A DNA stretch of 15,891 nucleotides from an uncultured Clostridia bacterium (GCA_949289625.1 CASEPH010000382.1:1-15891), one strand, 5' to 3'. Positions 1-7,296 are shown, counted from the first letter of the stretch. A program made the numbers and translations. Notes: generated by a model not told the origin, from the sequence alone.

Positions 1-375
1 CCCTTCTATGAGCAGGCTCAGGCCGCCTACCGGACCCTCAGCGAGGCCACTGATGCCAAGGGCCGCAAGCGGAAGGTGCACAAGCTGTGCCTGACCAAGA
101 AGCCCTGCCTGCTGGAAGGCGCTTCTACCATCGACGCCATCCAGGGCACCCTGCCCCGGGAGGACGGCGAGATCTCCATCGCCTCCTATATGAACTTCCT
201 GATCGTCAACGGCGGCGTGATCCTGCCCCAGTACGGGGACGAGAACGACGCGCTGGCAGTGGAGCAGGTCCAGGCTATGTTCCCCGACCGGAAGGTGGTC
301 GGCGTCATGACCAAGGAAGTGGCCTTTGGCGGCGGCAATATCCACTGCATCACCCAGCAGCAGCCCAAGGGCTAA
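1..375 (+). CDS. aguA: Agmatine deiminase (C-terminal part; 5' end outside window)
   Basis: The reading frame is open from base 1 and stops at TAA 373-375, giving the last 124 residues of a protein that is usually about 365 aa. It hydrolyses agmatine to N-carbamoylputrescine and ammonia in the cytoplasm. The C-terminal block GGGNIHCITQQQP is the hallmark of the agmatine deiminase (peptidylarginine deiminase-like) family. Its cysteine, codon 116 of the visible part (bases 346-348), corresponds to the catalytic nucleophile. The preceding stretch (SYMNFLIVNGGVILPQYGDEND) is also typical. The next gene makes the enzyme that uses the product, which supports the call and argues against arginine deiminase. 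The start codon and promoter lie upstream of the window. Confidence 0.93.
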   Translation, partial: PFYEQAQAAYRTLSEATDAKGRKRKVHKLCLTKKPCLLEGASTIDAIQGTLPREDGEISIASYMNFLIVNGGVILPQYGDENDALAVEQVQAMFPDRKVVGVMTKEVAFGGGNIHCITQQQPKG

Positions 376-570
376 TGAGATACTTCCGTTCCCGCCGCGG
401 GACGTCAAGTATATTCCTTTCTCCGCGGGACGCCGCCGGTCCGCACACTCCGGCGGCGATCCCCCAATGATTGAACCCCCTATTTTTCACTTCCCTTTCC
501 AACGGACGCCGTCCGCTGACCCTTTCCGGGCGGCGTCCACCCCCCAACATATTTAAAGGAGGAAACTACC
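376..570 (+). other. GC-rich, hairpin-rich spacer between aguA and ptcA
   Basis: This spacer is 195 bases with no credible gene. It holds a 10-base direct repeat (395-404 and 423-432, CCGCGGGACG), a perfect 9-bp hairpin (431-439 with 450-458) and a 12-bp hairpin with one G-U pair (504-515 with 527-538). The octamer GGACGCCG recurs at 428-435 and 504-511. None of the hairpins is followed by a T-run, so they do not look like ordinary terminators. They could act in mRNA processing or stability, or set different expression of the two genes. The ptcA ribosome site AAAGGAGG starts at 556. Confidence 0.6.
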
Positions 571-1605
571 ATGCACGAACTGCGTCATTTTATCGATACC
601 AACGACTTCACAAAGGAAGAACTTTTGGACATCATCCATCTCTCCCTGGCCATCAAGAAATCCATCAAGGCCGGCTACTATCCCCCGCTGATGAAGAATA
701 AGACCCTGGGCATGATCTTCCAGCAGTCCTCCACCCGGACCCGGGTGTCCTTTGAAACAGCCATGAGCCAGATGGGCGGCCATGCCCAGTATCTGGGACC
801 AGGCATGATCCAGTTGGGTGGCCATGAGACCATCGGCGATACCGGCAAGGTACTCTCTCAGCTCATCGACGTGGTCATGGCCCGTGTCATTGAGCACAAC
901 ACCGTGGTAGAACTGGCAAATTCCTGCACCATCCCGGTGCTCAACGGCATGTCCGACTACAACCATCCCACCCAGGAGATCGGTGACATGTGCACCATCG
1001 TGGAGAATCTGCCTCGGGGCAAGAAGCTGGAGGACTGCAAAGTGGTCTTTGTAGGCGACGCCACCCAGGTCTGCGCTTCTCTGGCCATGATTACCACCAA
1101 GCTGGGCATGCACTTTGCCCACTATGGCCCCAAGGGTCATCTGCTGCCCGACAGCCCCAGCGCTGCCTGCATGGCCGCCATCGAGAAGAACTGCCGGGTG
1201 TCCGGCGGCACCTTCGCCGAGGGTGACGATCGGGAACTGGTCCGCGGCGCCGACTTCATCTACACCGACGTGTGGTACGGCCTCTATGAGAACGAGATGC
1301 CCAAGGAAGAGCGTGTCCGGGTCTTCCATGACTATCAGGTGAACCGGGAACTGATGCAGCTGGGCAATATCGGCTGCAAGTTCATGCACTGCCTACCCGC
1401 CACCCGTGGTGAGGACGTCACCGACGAAGTGGCCGACTCCGACGCCTCCCTGTGCTGGGATGAGGCCGGTAACCGGCTCACTGCTATGCGTGGTCTGTTG
1501 GTGTACTTTACCCAGTATCAGCGGGAACGGGAAGCCACCGAACTCCAGGTTGCTGCAGCCAAAGAGGAACTGGAAAACTTCATGGCCGAGCGTGGCATCC
1601 AGTAA
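571..1605 (+). CDS. ptcA: Putrescine carbamoyltransferase
   Basis: 344 aa, the normal length for the aspartate/ornithine carbamoyltransferase superfamily. It phosphorolyses N-carbamoylputrescine to putrescine and carbamoyl phosphate, the second step of agmatine catabolism. Visible motifs are the carbamoyl-phosphate site SSTRTR (residues 53-58), HPTQ (132-135) and HCLPATRG (273-280). Ornithine transcarbamylases carry an SMG-type loop after the DVW element. This protein instead reads DVWYGLYE (233-240), the form known from putrescine carbamoyltransferase, and it has a charged C-terminal helix of about 30 residues like that used for trimer locking in PTC. ATG 571 has an AAAGGAGG site eight to ten bases upstream. 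It lies between agmatine deiminase and carbamate kinase, which fits PTC and not argF. Confidence 0.92.
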   Translation: MHELRHFIDTNDFTKEELLDIIHLSLAIKKSIKAGYYPPLMKNKTLGMIFQQSSTRTRVSFETAMSQMGGHAQYLGPGMIQLGGHETIGDTGKVLSQLIDVVMARVIEHNTVVELANSCTIPVLNGMSDYNHPTQEIGDMCTIVENLPRGKKLEDCKVVFVGDATQVCASLAMITTKLGMHFAHYGPKGHLLPDSPSAACMAAIEKNCRVSGGTFAEGDDRELVRGADFIYTDVWYGLYENEMPKEERVRVFHDYQVNRELMQLGNIGCKFMHCLPATRGEDVTDEVADSDASLCWDEAGNRLTAMRGLLVYFTQYQREREATELQVAAAKEELENFMAERGIQ

Positions 1606-1630
1606 CGCCCTTTGAGAGGAGGAACCCAAC

Positions 1631-2571
1631 TTGTCGAAAATTGTAGTTGCCCTGGGCGGCAACGCCCTGCAACGTAGCGGTGATCCCCCCACCGCGGAAG
1701 CCCAGCTTCAAGTGGTCCGCCAGACCTGCGAGTACATCGCGGAGCTCAGTGCCTGCGGCTATGAGCTGGCCATTGTCCACGGCAACGGTCCTCAGGTAGG
1801 CCGGATCATCCTGGCCAGTGAGACCGCCAAAGACGTGGTCCCCCCATGCCCTTTGATGTCTGCGGTGCCATGAGTCAGGGCTACATCGGCTATCATATTC
1901 AGCAGGCTCTGCGGTATGCGCTGGCCAAGCGGAATCTGAATATTCCCGTGGTTTCCATCGTGACCCAGATGGTGGTGGAACCCACCGATCCCGCTTTCCA
2001 GAATCCCACCAAGCCTATTGGTGCCTTTTATACCCAAGAAGAGGCCCAGGCCCTGGAGCAGAGTAAGGGCTACACCATGAAGGAAGATGCCGGCCGGGGC
2101 TGGCGTCGGGTGGTAGCCTCTCCCCTGCCCCGCAGGATCGTGGAGATCGGCGAAGTCCAGAAGCTTTGGAAGGATACCATTGTGGTGACCTGCGGCGGTG
2201 GCGGCGTACCGGTCATCGAGCAGCCAGACGGCACACTGGAAGGTGTGGCTGCGGTCATCGACAAGGACTTTGCTGCAGAGCTGCTGGCAGAGCAGGTGGA
2301 CGCCGACGTGTTGATGATCCTCACTGAGGTGGAAAAGGTAGCCATCAACTGGGGCAAGCCCAACCAGGAAAATCTCAGCCATATGTCTCTGGCGGATGCA
2401 GCCCGATATGTGGACGAGGGTCACTTTGCCCCCGGCTCCATGCTGCCCAAGGTGGAGGCCGCTATGAAATTTGTCCGCCGGAATCCCGGCAAGAAGGCCA
2501 TTATTACCGCCCTCAACAAGGCCACTGAGGCTTTGGAAGGGAAGACCGGTACAGTGGTGACCTTCGCGTAA
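1631..2571 (+). pseudogene. arcC: Carbamate kinase with a one-base frameshift
   Basis: Carbamate kinase turns carbamoyl phosphate and ADP into ATP, CO2 and ammonia, the energy-yielding last step of this pathway. The N-terminal part starts at TTG 1631 after a GAGAGGAGG site. It carries VVALGGNALQ and HGNGPQVG, then runs out of frame and stops at TGA 1871-1873. The rest (MPFDVCGAMSQGYIGYH to the TAA at 2569-2571) continues in the -1 frame. The break lies at a run of six C (1840-1845). A seventh C would give Val-Pro-Pro-Met-Pro-Phe, exactly the family sequence, and a protein of about 314 aa, the normal length. No other damage is visible, and the two halves together cover the whole family. It may be a sequencing error, a fresh mutation, slippage or a phase-variable tract. 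The downstream ATG 1846 has no ribosome site. Confidence 0.9.
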
Positions 2572-2579
2572 TCCCCCAA

Positions 2580-2644
2580 GTATTAGTCCTGTCCCCCAGC
2601 CATCCCGGATCAGCCATCCTCCGGGATACGGGACTTGCCAATAC
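2580..2644 (+). other. Long imperfect hairpin in the arcC 3' region
   Basis: Nested inverted repeats follow the arcC stop. GTATT (2580-2584) pairs with AATAC (2640-2644), AGTCC (2584-2588) with GGACT (2631-2635), and ATCCCGGA (2602-2609) with TCCGGGAT (2620-2627). No T-run follows. It precedes the strong terminator and would make a structured 3' end for the agmatine transcript. Confidence 0.5.
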
Positions 2645-2650
2645 CTCCAA

Positions 2651-2685
2651 AAAGGACCGGAACGGTTTTGCCGTTCCGGTCCTTT
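2651..2685. terminator. Bidirectional intrinsic terminator
   Basis: Perfect 15-bp stem: 2651-2665 pairs with 2671-2685 around the loop TTTTG. The ends of the arms are A-rich on the left and T-rich on the right, so each strand sees a U-run. It sits between the convergent ends of arcC (2571) and the zinc-ribbon gene (2691) and serves both. Confidence 0.9.
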
Positions 2686-2690
2686 GCCGT

Positions 2691-3389
2691 TTACATATGA
2701 AATCTTCTTCGGACTTCCTCCCGCAGAGAAGGCACTCGCCGTACCACGATCAGCGGGATCATCATAGCAACAGCCACCGTCAATACCACCAAGGACCAGC
2801 CCGGTGTCCAGGGCCTGCGGAGGAACAGATCAATGAGGAGTTCCAGTCCCACGGGGAAAATTCCACAAGCACCGATGATCATGGTGGTGGTGGTCAGGAT
2901 GCTGTGACGGCGTCGGAGCAGCAGACTCAGCACCAGCAGCACCGCCCCCAGCCAGACAATGATGGGCAGGGCCAGGCGCACATACCAGTCAAGGCCCTTT
3001 AAGTTCCAGGCGATGGCCAGGACATAAACCGCCACCGCCGCCATATCCCCCAGAATACGAACAGGCGCACTGAGCCCCCGCTTCAGCAGCGGCGGCACTA
3101 GGAAAATCCAAAGCATCACCGCAGCGCCAATGATATAGAGGCTCCATGCCCCGGCCCGCAGAAAGAGATTGAGAATACCGCAGCACACCGATACCGAGGC
3201 CAGCATGGAGGAAATCAGGATCGCTAGTTCCCATTTTGCCGCCAGCGGCACCTCACTGCGCTCCACGGGAAAAGGCGTGGGACTTTTCCGGTCCACCAGC
3301 TCGTTGGGATTGAATACAGGGGTGTGACACAGGGGACAGGCCTGGGCGGTGCTGTCCAGCTCCACCCCACAGTTAACACAGTAGGACAT
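2691..3389 (-). CDS. Zinc-ribbon six-helix membrane protein (DUF6320-like)
   Basis: 232 aa. The N-terminus is a small zinc ribbon with Cys4, Cys7, Cys18 and Cys21 (MSYCVNCG... ACPLCHTPVFNPNE). A proline-rich linker follows, then about six hydrophobic helices at roughly 54-77, 82-101, 108-129, 136-158, 164-189 and 198-216, ending in a basic tail. The layout resembles DUF6320 proteins, which as I recall sit next to alcohol-acetyltransferase-like genes in clostridia; the family name is from memory and not verified. Function is unknown. ATG 3389 has an AGGAGGT site overlapping the end of the upstream gene, only 11 bases away, so the two are co-transcribed and probably translationally linked. The protein may anchor or regulate the acetyltransferase at the membrane (inference). 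Confidence 0.75.
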   Translation of the reverse strand: MSYCVNCGVELDSTAQACPLCHTPVFNPNELVDRKSPTPFPVERSEVPLAAKWELAILISSMLASVSVCCGILNLFLRAGAWSLYIIGAAVMLWIFLVPPLLKRGLSAPVRILGDMAAVAVYVLAIAWNLKGLDWYVRLALPIIVWLGAVLLVLSLLLRRRHSILTTTTMIIGACGIFPVGLELLIDLFLRRPWTPGWSLVVLTVAVAMMIPLIVVRRVPSLREEVRRRFHM

Positions 3390-3400
3390 GGCAATACCTC

Positions 3401-4684
3401 CTAATGACTCCGGTTGGAGATCACCTTGACAGGGATCCCCGCCCGAACCAGATGGGTAAAAAAACGCCGTTCGGTATCGCTGGAGACGCCGGTACCGGCA
3501 AAGGTCACCTCCAGAGTATCTCCGTAGCTGATGGAGGCACAGTGGGGAGAGGGCCTTGTAGCCTGACCCAGGACCACTTCCATGCGCTGAATGTGGGGCA
3601 CCATGGAATCGGGCACCCGGAAAGGACCGGGGTTGGTATAGGTGGCGGTATAGGGCCGTACCCCCACCAGTTCATAGGAAAAAGCCATAATGGGCTTTTT
3701 GAGGAACAAGGGCACGATCTGCAGCAAATGGTTCTTGGTAAACTGGACGTTGCCGGTGAGGATGGCCCGCATCTCCTGCCGGTTCAGATGGAGACGCACA
3801 TAATTGTGAACATACTGGATGATTTCCTCTAGGCTGTAGTCTCCCAGATTGGGATCCACACAGGGCCGAAGTGTCAGGATAAAGTTCCGCAGAGTCTCCG
3901 ATGGAAACCAGCTCCGAAGGTCCACCGGGATGGCCAGGGCCACAGGCCGAAGCCGTCGGGGCTTTTCCTCGGCCTGCTTTTCCAGCAGACTCAGTAACAG
4001 CACCGCCGTCAGATACTCCGTGATGGATACTCCGTGGGCTTTGGCCTGGGCCTTCACCTGAGCCACAGACATCAGGCCCATGGTGACATTAAGGGTATAA
4101 AACCGTTCCGGCTCACTCTCATTGGAATAGGCACGCTTCTGCAAGCCACCCCGGAGCACCTTTTTCCCGGCATAGCGGCTATAGGCATCCTCCAGTTCCT
4201 CCGGTCTGGGAGATTCCTCCACATCCAGGATCGAAGGGTCCGGAGGGATTGAAACACCCCTTTGCCGGAGATATTCCGCCAGCAGCGTTCGGAAGAATTT
4301 CAGGGCGCCGGCACCGTCAGAGATGGCATGGAAGGCCTCGAAGGAGATCCGGTGCTCATAGTAATAGAACCGGATCAGCCAGTCGTTGTCCCCTTTCTCC
4401 CGAATGGGCTGACAGGGGTTGGCGATGTCAGGCCGCACAAAGGGGCCCGGCTTCTCATTGGGCTCAAAATAGCACCAAAAGACACCTTTGCGGATCCGTA
4501 CCCGAAAACAGGGGAATCGAGGGAGTGTTCGGTCCACCGCCCGCTGGAGAGCTTCTGGATCTACCGGCTCCGTCATGACCGCAGAGAAACGGTATACCGG
4601 TGCATATCTCTCCTTTTTCAGGGCAGAGTACAGCACACCAGCGTTATCCAGCCGATACCATTGGGTCTGCTGACTGTGGGCCAT
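3401..4684 (-). CDS. Condensation-fold acyltransferase, alcohol acetyltransferase-like
   Basis: 427 aa from the ATG at 4684, chosen because AAAGGAGGGAG lies just upstream; an in-frame ATG 45 bases earlier has no such site. The protein belongs to the HxxxD acyltransferase (CAT/condensation-like) superfamily. The catalytic motif HAISDG lies at residues 119-124 (His119, Asp123) after FYYYEHRISFEAF. The second half (AVLLLSLLEKQ, VPLFLKKPIMAFSYELVGVRPYTATYTNPGPF) fits the second lobe of the fold. Length matches stand-alone enzymes rather than NRPS domains, and no carrier or adenylation domain is nearby. The acyl donor and acceptor cannot be told from sequence. It lies 13 bases after the GNAT gene and 11 before the zinc-ribbon gene, the middle of one operon. 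Confidence 0.8.
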   Translation of the reverse strand: MAHSQQTQWYRLDNAGVLYSALKKERYAPVYRFSAVMTEPVDPEALQRAVDRTLPRFPCFRVRIRKGVFWCYFEPNEKPGPFVRPDIANPCQPIREKGDNDWLIRFYYYEHRISFEAFHAISDGAGALKFFRTLLAEYLRQRGVSIPPDPSILDVEESPRPEELEDAYSRYAGKKVLRGGLQKRAYSNESEPERFYTLNVTMGLMSVAQVKAQAKAHGVSITEYLTAVLLLSLLEKQAEEKPRRLRPVALAIPVDLRSWFPSETLRNFILTLRPCVDPNLGDYSLEEIIQYVHNYVRLHLNRQEMRAILTGNVQFTKNHLLQIVPLFLKKPIMAFSYELVGVRPYTATYTNPGPFRVPDSMVPHIQRMEVVLGQATRPSPHCASISYGDTLEVTFAGTGVSSDTERRFFTHLVRAGIPVKVISNRSH

Positions 4685-4697
4685 GGATCTCCCTCCT

Positions 4698-5321
4698 TTA
4701 TTTCCGATTCTGCTGATATTCTTTCTCATTATATCGCGGCTCTACTGGAACCGCAAGCCCTGGCTCTACCCAGTGCTCCGGATACTGATTCCAGTAACCC
4801 CAATCGGTTTTTGCTTCACAATTACAGAGGTTCAGCTGGTACATGCGGAATACCACGGATATGTCCTTGGGCTGCCATTGCTCCCGGTAGGAATAGCAAT
4901 AGCGCATCCCAAGCCGCCGCATCACTTCCCCGCTTTTGGGATTGTTTTGGTCGTGGGTCGCCGTAACATAAGGAACCCCTTCTGCCCGCAGCAGCTTGAG
5001 CAGCGCCTCTGCCGCCTCCGTCATATATCCATAGCCCCAGAAATCGGCACCCAAGGCATAACCCAAATCATAATGCTCTCCTATGGCACCATGAACATAG
5101 CCCAAAAAGGCTCCGTCGGACTTGCGGAACAGGCCCAACCTGTGCCGTCCTGGTGCGTCCTCCAGATAATCCCGTCGAATGAGAGCCCGGGCCTCCTCCA
5201 GATTCTTTGGCGGGTACAGAGGCAAAAACCGGTGCACCGGCTCCGGAAGCAGTAGTTCCATCAGAGCTCCCGCATCTTCCAACCTCAAAGGCCGCAGAAA
5301 AAGTCGCTTGGTTTCCAGCAT
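4698..5321 (-). CDS. GNAT family N-acetyltransferase (RimJ/RimL type)
   Basis: 207 aa from the ATG at 5321, which has AAGGAGGG six bases upstream; earlier in-frame starts lack one and would fall at the promoter. The start MLETKRLFLRPLRLEDA is typical of RimJ/RimL-type acetyltransferases. The acetyl-CoA loop is DFWGYGYMTEA (93-103), and the NNPKSGEVMRRLGM block (126-139) is the usual Asn-rich motif before the last helix. A tail of about 40 residues (168-207), rich in Trp, Tyr and Pro, is longer than in most members. The family acetylates amino groups of proteins or small molecules; the substrate here is unknown. First gene of the three-gene minus-strand unit. Confidence 0.85.
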   Translation of the reverse strand: MLETKRLFLRPLRLEDAGALMELLLPEPVHRFLPLYPPKNLEEARALIRRDYLEDAPGRHRLGLFRKSDGAFLGYVHGAIGEHYDLGYALGADFWGYGYMTEAAEALLKLLRAEGVPYVTATHDQNNPKSGEVMRRLGMRYCYSYREQWQPKDISVVFRMYQLNLCNCEAKTDWGYWNQYPEHWVEPGLAVPVEPRYNEKEYQQNRK

Positions 5322-5349
5322 GATGCTCCCTCCTTGTAGGCGTTCCCTG

Positions 5350-5378
5350 ATTTTAACATATCCCTGAAAAAAGCACAA
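5350..5378 (-). promoter_or_regulatory. SigA promoter for the GNAT-acyltransferase-zinc ribbon operon
   Basis: On the minus strand, -35 TTGTGC (5373-5378), a 17-base spacer and -10 TAAAAT (5350-5355) with an extended TG one base before it. It lies 29 bases upstream of the GNAT start codon. Confidence 0.7.
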
Positions 5379-5383
5379 GGCCG

Positions 5384-5412
5384 TTGCCAAGAAAATAAAA
5401 CTGTGTTATATT
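5384..5412 (+). promoter_or_regulatory. SigA promoter for the esterase gene
   Basis: -35 TTGCCA (5384-5389), 17-base spacer, -10 TATATT (5407-5412) with an extended TG motif at 5404-5405. It stands back to back with the promoter of the divergent operon: the two -35 boxes are five bases apart, so one regulator could control both. Confidence 0.7.
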
Positions 5413-5491
5413 GTTTTTCAGATTTCGACATTGAGTAAATGGCGTCCAGGCCTGGGGCTTCCGGGATTGGCGTCTGCTAGGAGGCAGCGGC

Positions 5492-6451
5492 ATGGAGAAG
5501 AAAAAGGCCCGATTCCATATCGACCCCAGCAAGAAGCGGAAAGCCAAGGCGGAGGAAAAACGGCTGGCCCTGATGATGCGTGCGCTGAAGGCGGTCCATT
5601 CGGCAACTTCGCCGGAATCCATGACCCCCAAGGATCTGGAACGGCAGCGAGCCGGTCAGGAACTGCTGGGCCGGCTGGTGACCCCTATGATTGGCATGAA
5701 ATGGGAATCCTTTGATCTTTCCGGCATGAAGGCAGCCTGGGTACGGCCGGAATGGGGCCATGACCGTCAGAAGGTGATCCTCTACTGCCACGGGGGCGGC
5801 TATACCAGTGGCAATCTGGGCTATTCCCGGCCTCTGGCCTCCAAGTTCTCCCACACCACGGGCTGGGAGACGCTGAGCTTTGAATACCGTCTGGCTCCGG
5901 AGCATCCCTATCCGGCCGCGGTGGAGGATGCGGAGACGGCCTGGGACTATCTGATGTATCTGGGCTACGGCGCCAAGAACGTCACTGTGGCAGGGGATTC
6001 GGCAGGAGGCAATTTGGCTTTGGTGCTGTGTCATCGGCTCAAGGCCGCAGGCCGAAAGCTGCCAGGACGGCTGGTGCTGCTGTCCCCCTGGACGGATATG
6101 ACCGCCTCCGGCGCCTCCTATACCGAGCGGGCAGAACTGGACCCCTCTATCACCTTGGACTACATTCAGGCTGTCCGCAGCGCTTATGCCGGCGGTGCGG
6201 ATCTCCAAGACCCCATGCTCTCTCCCCTGTTTGGAGATTTCGCCGGCTTTCCGCCCACATTGATCCAGGTGGGCTCCAATGAACTGCTGTACTCTGACGC
6301 AGAGGCTCTGCGGGACCGGATGGTGGAAGCCGGGGCCGTATGCCGGATGGAGGAATGGAAGGATATGTGGCATGTATTCCAGATGTTCCCCATCAAAAAA
6401 GCTGCCCAGGCCATGGACAGCGTGGGCAAATTCCTATTGGAGCAGCTTTAA
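5492..6451 (+). CDS. Alpha/beta-hydrolase, hormone-sensitive-lipase-type esterase
   Basis: 319 aa. The family marks are all present: oxyanion motif HGGG (100-103), nucleophile Ser170 in GDSAGG (168-173), acid Asp269 in LLYSDAEAL, and His294 in DMWHVFQMF. The block YRLAPEHPYPAAVEDA (132-147) is the classic HSL/family IV signature. A lysine-rich N-terminal cap region covers about the first 70 residues; there is no signal peptide, so it should be cytoplasmic. It would hydrolyse short to medium acyl esters. ATG 5492 has TAGGAGG ten bases upstream. It is divergent from, and shares a promoter region with, an operon holding an ester-forming type of acyltransferase, so the pair may make and break the same esters (inference). 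Confidence 0.92.
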   Translation: MEKKKARFHIDPSKKRKAKAEEKRLALMMRALKAVHSATSPESMTPKDLERQRAGQELLGRLVTPMIGMKWESFDLSGMKAAWVRPEWGHDRQKVILYCHGGGYTSGNLGYSRPLASKFSHTTGWETLSFEYRLAPEHPYPAAVEDAETAWDYLMYLGYGAKNVTVAGDSAGGNLALVLCHRLKAAGRKLPGRLVLLSPWTDMTASGASYTERAELDPSITLDYIQAVRSAYAGGADLQDPMLSPLFGDFAGFPPTLIQVGSNELLYSDAEALRDRMVEAGAVCRMEEWKDMWHVFQMFPIKKAAQAMDSVGKFLLEQL

Positions 6452-6484
6452 TCTTGTATTAGCCATCCCAATTTTCTGCAGGAA

Positions 6485-6505
6485 CCTGTTGTAAAGCAGG
6501 CTTTT
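6485..6505 (+). terminator. Weak terminator candidate after the esterase
   Basis: CCTGTT (6485-6490) pairs with AGCAGG (6495-6500), with one G-U pair, around a GTAA tetraloop, and CTTTT follows. It is short but well placed, 34 bases after the esterase stop. Confidence 0.4.
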
Positions 6506-6525
6506 GCAATACATATTATATTAAA

Positions 6526-6568
6526 AAGTTCGGGTGAATTACCGTTAATTTGGTAATTCACCCGCTCC
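6526..6568. terminator. Bidirectional terminator between convergent genes
   Basis: Perfect 13-bp stem: CGGGTGAATTACC at 6531-6543 with 6552-6564, loop of eight. On the minus strand it is followed by ACTTTTTAA, a good U-run for the small membrane gene. On the plus strand the T-run is poor. Confidence 0.7.
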
Positions 6569-6654
6569 TTGCTTTTACTGGGCTGCACAGGTTTCTGTCA
6601 TGTTTTCTTGATATGTAATATGCATTTACTTTCTTTTTCCTGTATAGCAATGTC

Positions 6655-6990
6655 CTAAGTAGGCGACCCCTGATTCTTCGACGCCTGCTTCCAGATCCGC
6701 CACATCAGCCCCAGCAGGCCGCAAATCCCGCAGCCGGGGATCACCGCCAAAAGCCATTCTCTCTGGGCACAGCACCACCACAGGAAAATTCCACCCACAG
6801 CACAACCAAACAAGCTCCAGTACAGCAGCGTATCTCCGTCTCCCCTGGACTGGTATATGTCAAAAAGCGCATATATGGACAGCAGGTACAGAATCAAAAC
6901 GCCATAGGGCATTGCCAGCCCCTGGACAAACTGGATCAACACAACAAGCAGTAAAATCCAAGGCACACTGTGGTTTATTTTCCGTAACAT
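6655..6990 (-). CDS. Small membrane protein of unknown function
   Basis: 111 aa, not recognised. It appears to have four hydrophobic helices (about 9-27, 30-46, 56-73 and 80-97) joined by short loops, with a charged QSRGDGD turn and a basic Lys/Arg-rich C-terminus. The shape is like many orphan clostridial membrane proteins. It is a believable gene: a near-consensus promoter upstream, a GGGAGGGGGA ribosome site before ATG 6990, and a terminator after the stop. Its codons are visibly richer in A/T than those of its neighbours, which hints at recent arrival or weak selection. It stands alone, with no partner gene on its transcript. Confidence 0.7.
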   Translation of the reverse strand: MLRKINHSVPWILLLVVLIQFVQGLAMPYGVLILYLLSIYALFDIYQSRGDGDTLLYWSLFGCAVGGIFLWWCCAQREWLLAVIPGCGICGLLGLMWRIWKQASKNQGSPT

Positions 6991-7036
6991 GAGGTCCCCC
7001 TCCCATCCTGTCTATCCCATTTTTCCTTTTATTTGC

Positions 7037-7065
7037 ATCATAGCATGACCATTTTATTCTGTCAA
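7037..7065 (-). promoter_or_regulatory. Strong SigA promoter for the small membrane gene
   Basis: On the minus strand, -35 TTGACA (7060-7065), 17-base spacer, -10 TATGAT (7037-7042). Transcription should begin near 7030, about 40 bases before the start codon at 6990. Confidence 0.85.
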
Positions 7066-7148
7066 TCATTTCAAAACCTTATTATAGCCTCTAATAATTC
7101 GACGATTGTGCTCATAATTCTAATGTTTTGTCAACAACCCAGCAGCGA

Positions 7149-7184
7149 AAAAAGCGGAGCAAAGATCATCTTGCTCCGCCTTTT
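7149..7184. terminator. Bidirectional terminator hairpin
   Basis: GCGGAGCAA (7154-7162) pairs with TTGCTCCGC (7171-7179), loop of eight. An A-run lies on the left and TTTT on the right. It backs up the tRNA-Leu terminator on the minus strand and insulates the small membrane gene. Confidence 0.75.
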
Positions 7185-7260
7185 GATCTGATGTCATTAT
7201 AATATTTTATTCTTACGGTCAAAAATATCGTCAGCGCATACAACTTGGGCATCAAATAAC

Positions 7261-7296
7261 AAAAAAAAGCCGCCGCAGACTGTGAAGTCTACGGCG
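7261..7296 (-). terminator. Terminator of tRNA-Leu
   Basis: On the minus strand GCCGTAGACT (7286-7295) pairs with AGTCTGCGGC (7272-7281) with one U-G pair and a four-base loop, followed by eight T (7261-7268). The mismatch pairs as G-U only in the minus-strand RNA, which fixes the direction. Confidence 0.85.

Noticed and set aside
395..432. Direct repeats in the agmatine spacer as a CRISPR fragment.
   Set aside because: Only two copies of 10 bases, no regular spacers and no cas genes.
553..1389. Long open frame on the minus strand opposite ptcA (278 codons); similar ones lie opposite obg (14435-15751), the GT-C gene and the esterase.
   Set aside because: They mirror GC-rich codon use of the real gene, show low-complexity His/Gly/Gln-rich protein without motifs, and have no fitting ribosome sites.
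571..1605. Reading the carbamoyltransferase as ornithine carbamoyltransferase (argF/arcB).
   Set aside because: The DVWYGLYE element and the place between agmatine deiminase and carbamate kinase point to putrescine carbamoyltransferase.
1846..2571. A separate shorter gene starting at ATG 1846.
   Set aside because: There is no ribosome site and the protein lacks the ATP-site N-terminus of carbamate kinase; it is the rest of the frameshifted gene.
3401..4684. An NRPS condensation domain and thus a peptide biosynthesis cluster.
   Set aside because: The protein is a stand-alone HxxxD enzyme with no adenylation or carrier domains in the neighbourhood.
7081..7086. A TATAAT on the minus strand as another promoter for the small membrane gene.
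   Set aside because: No acceptable -35 lies 16-18 bases upstream.
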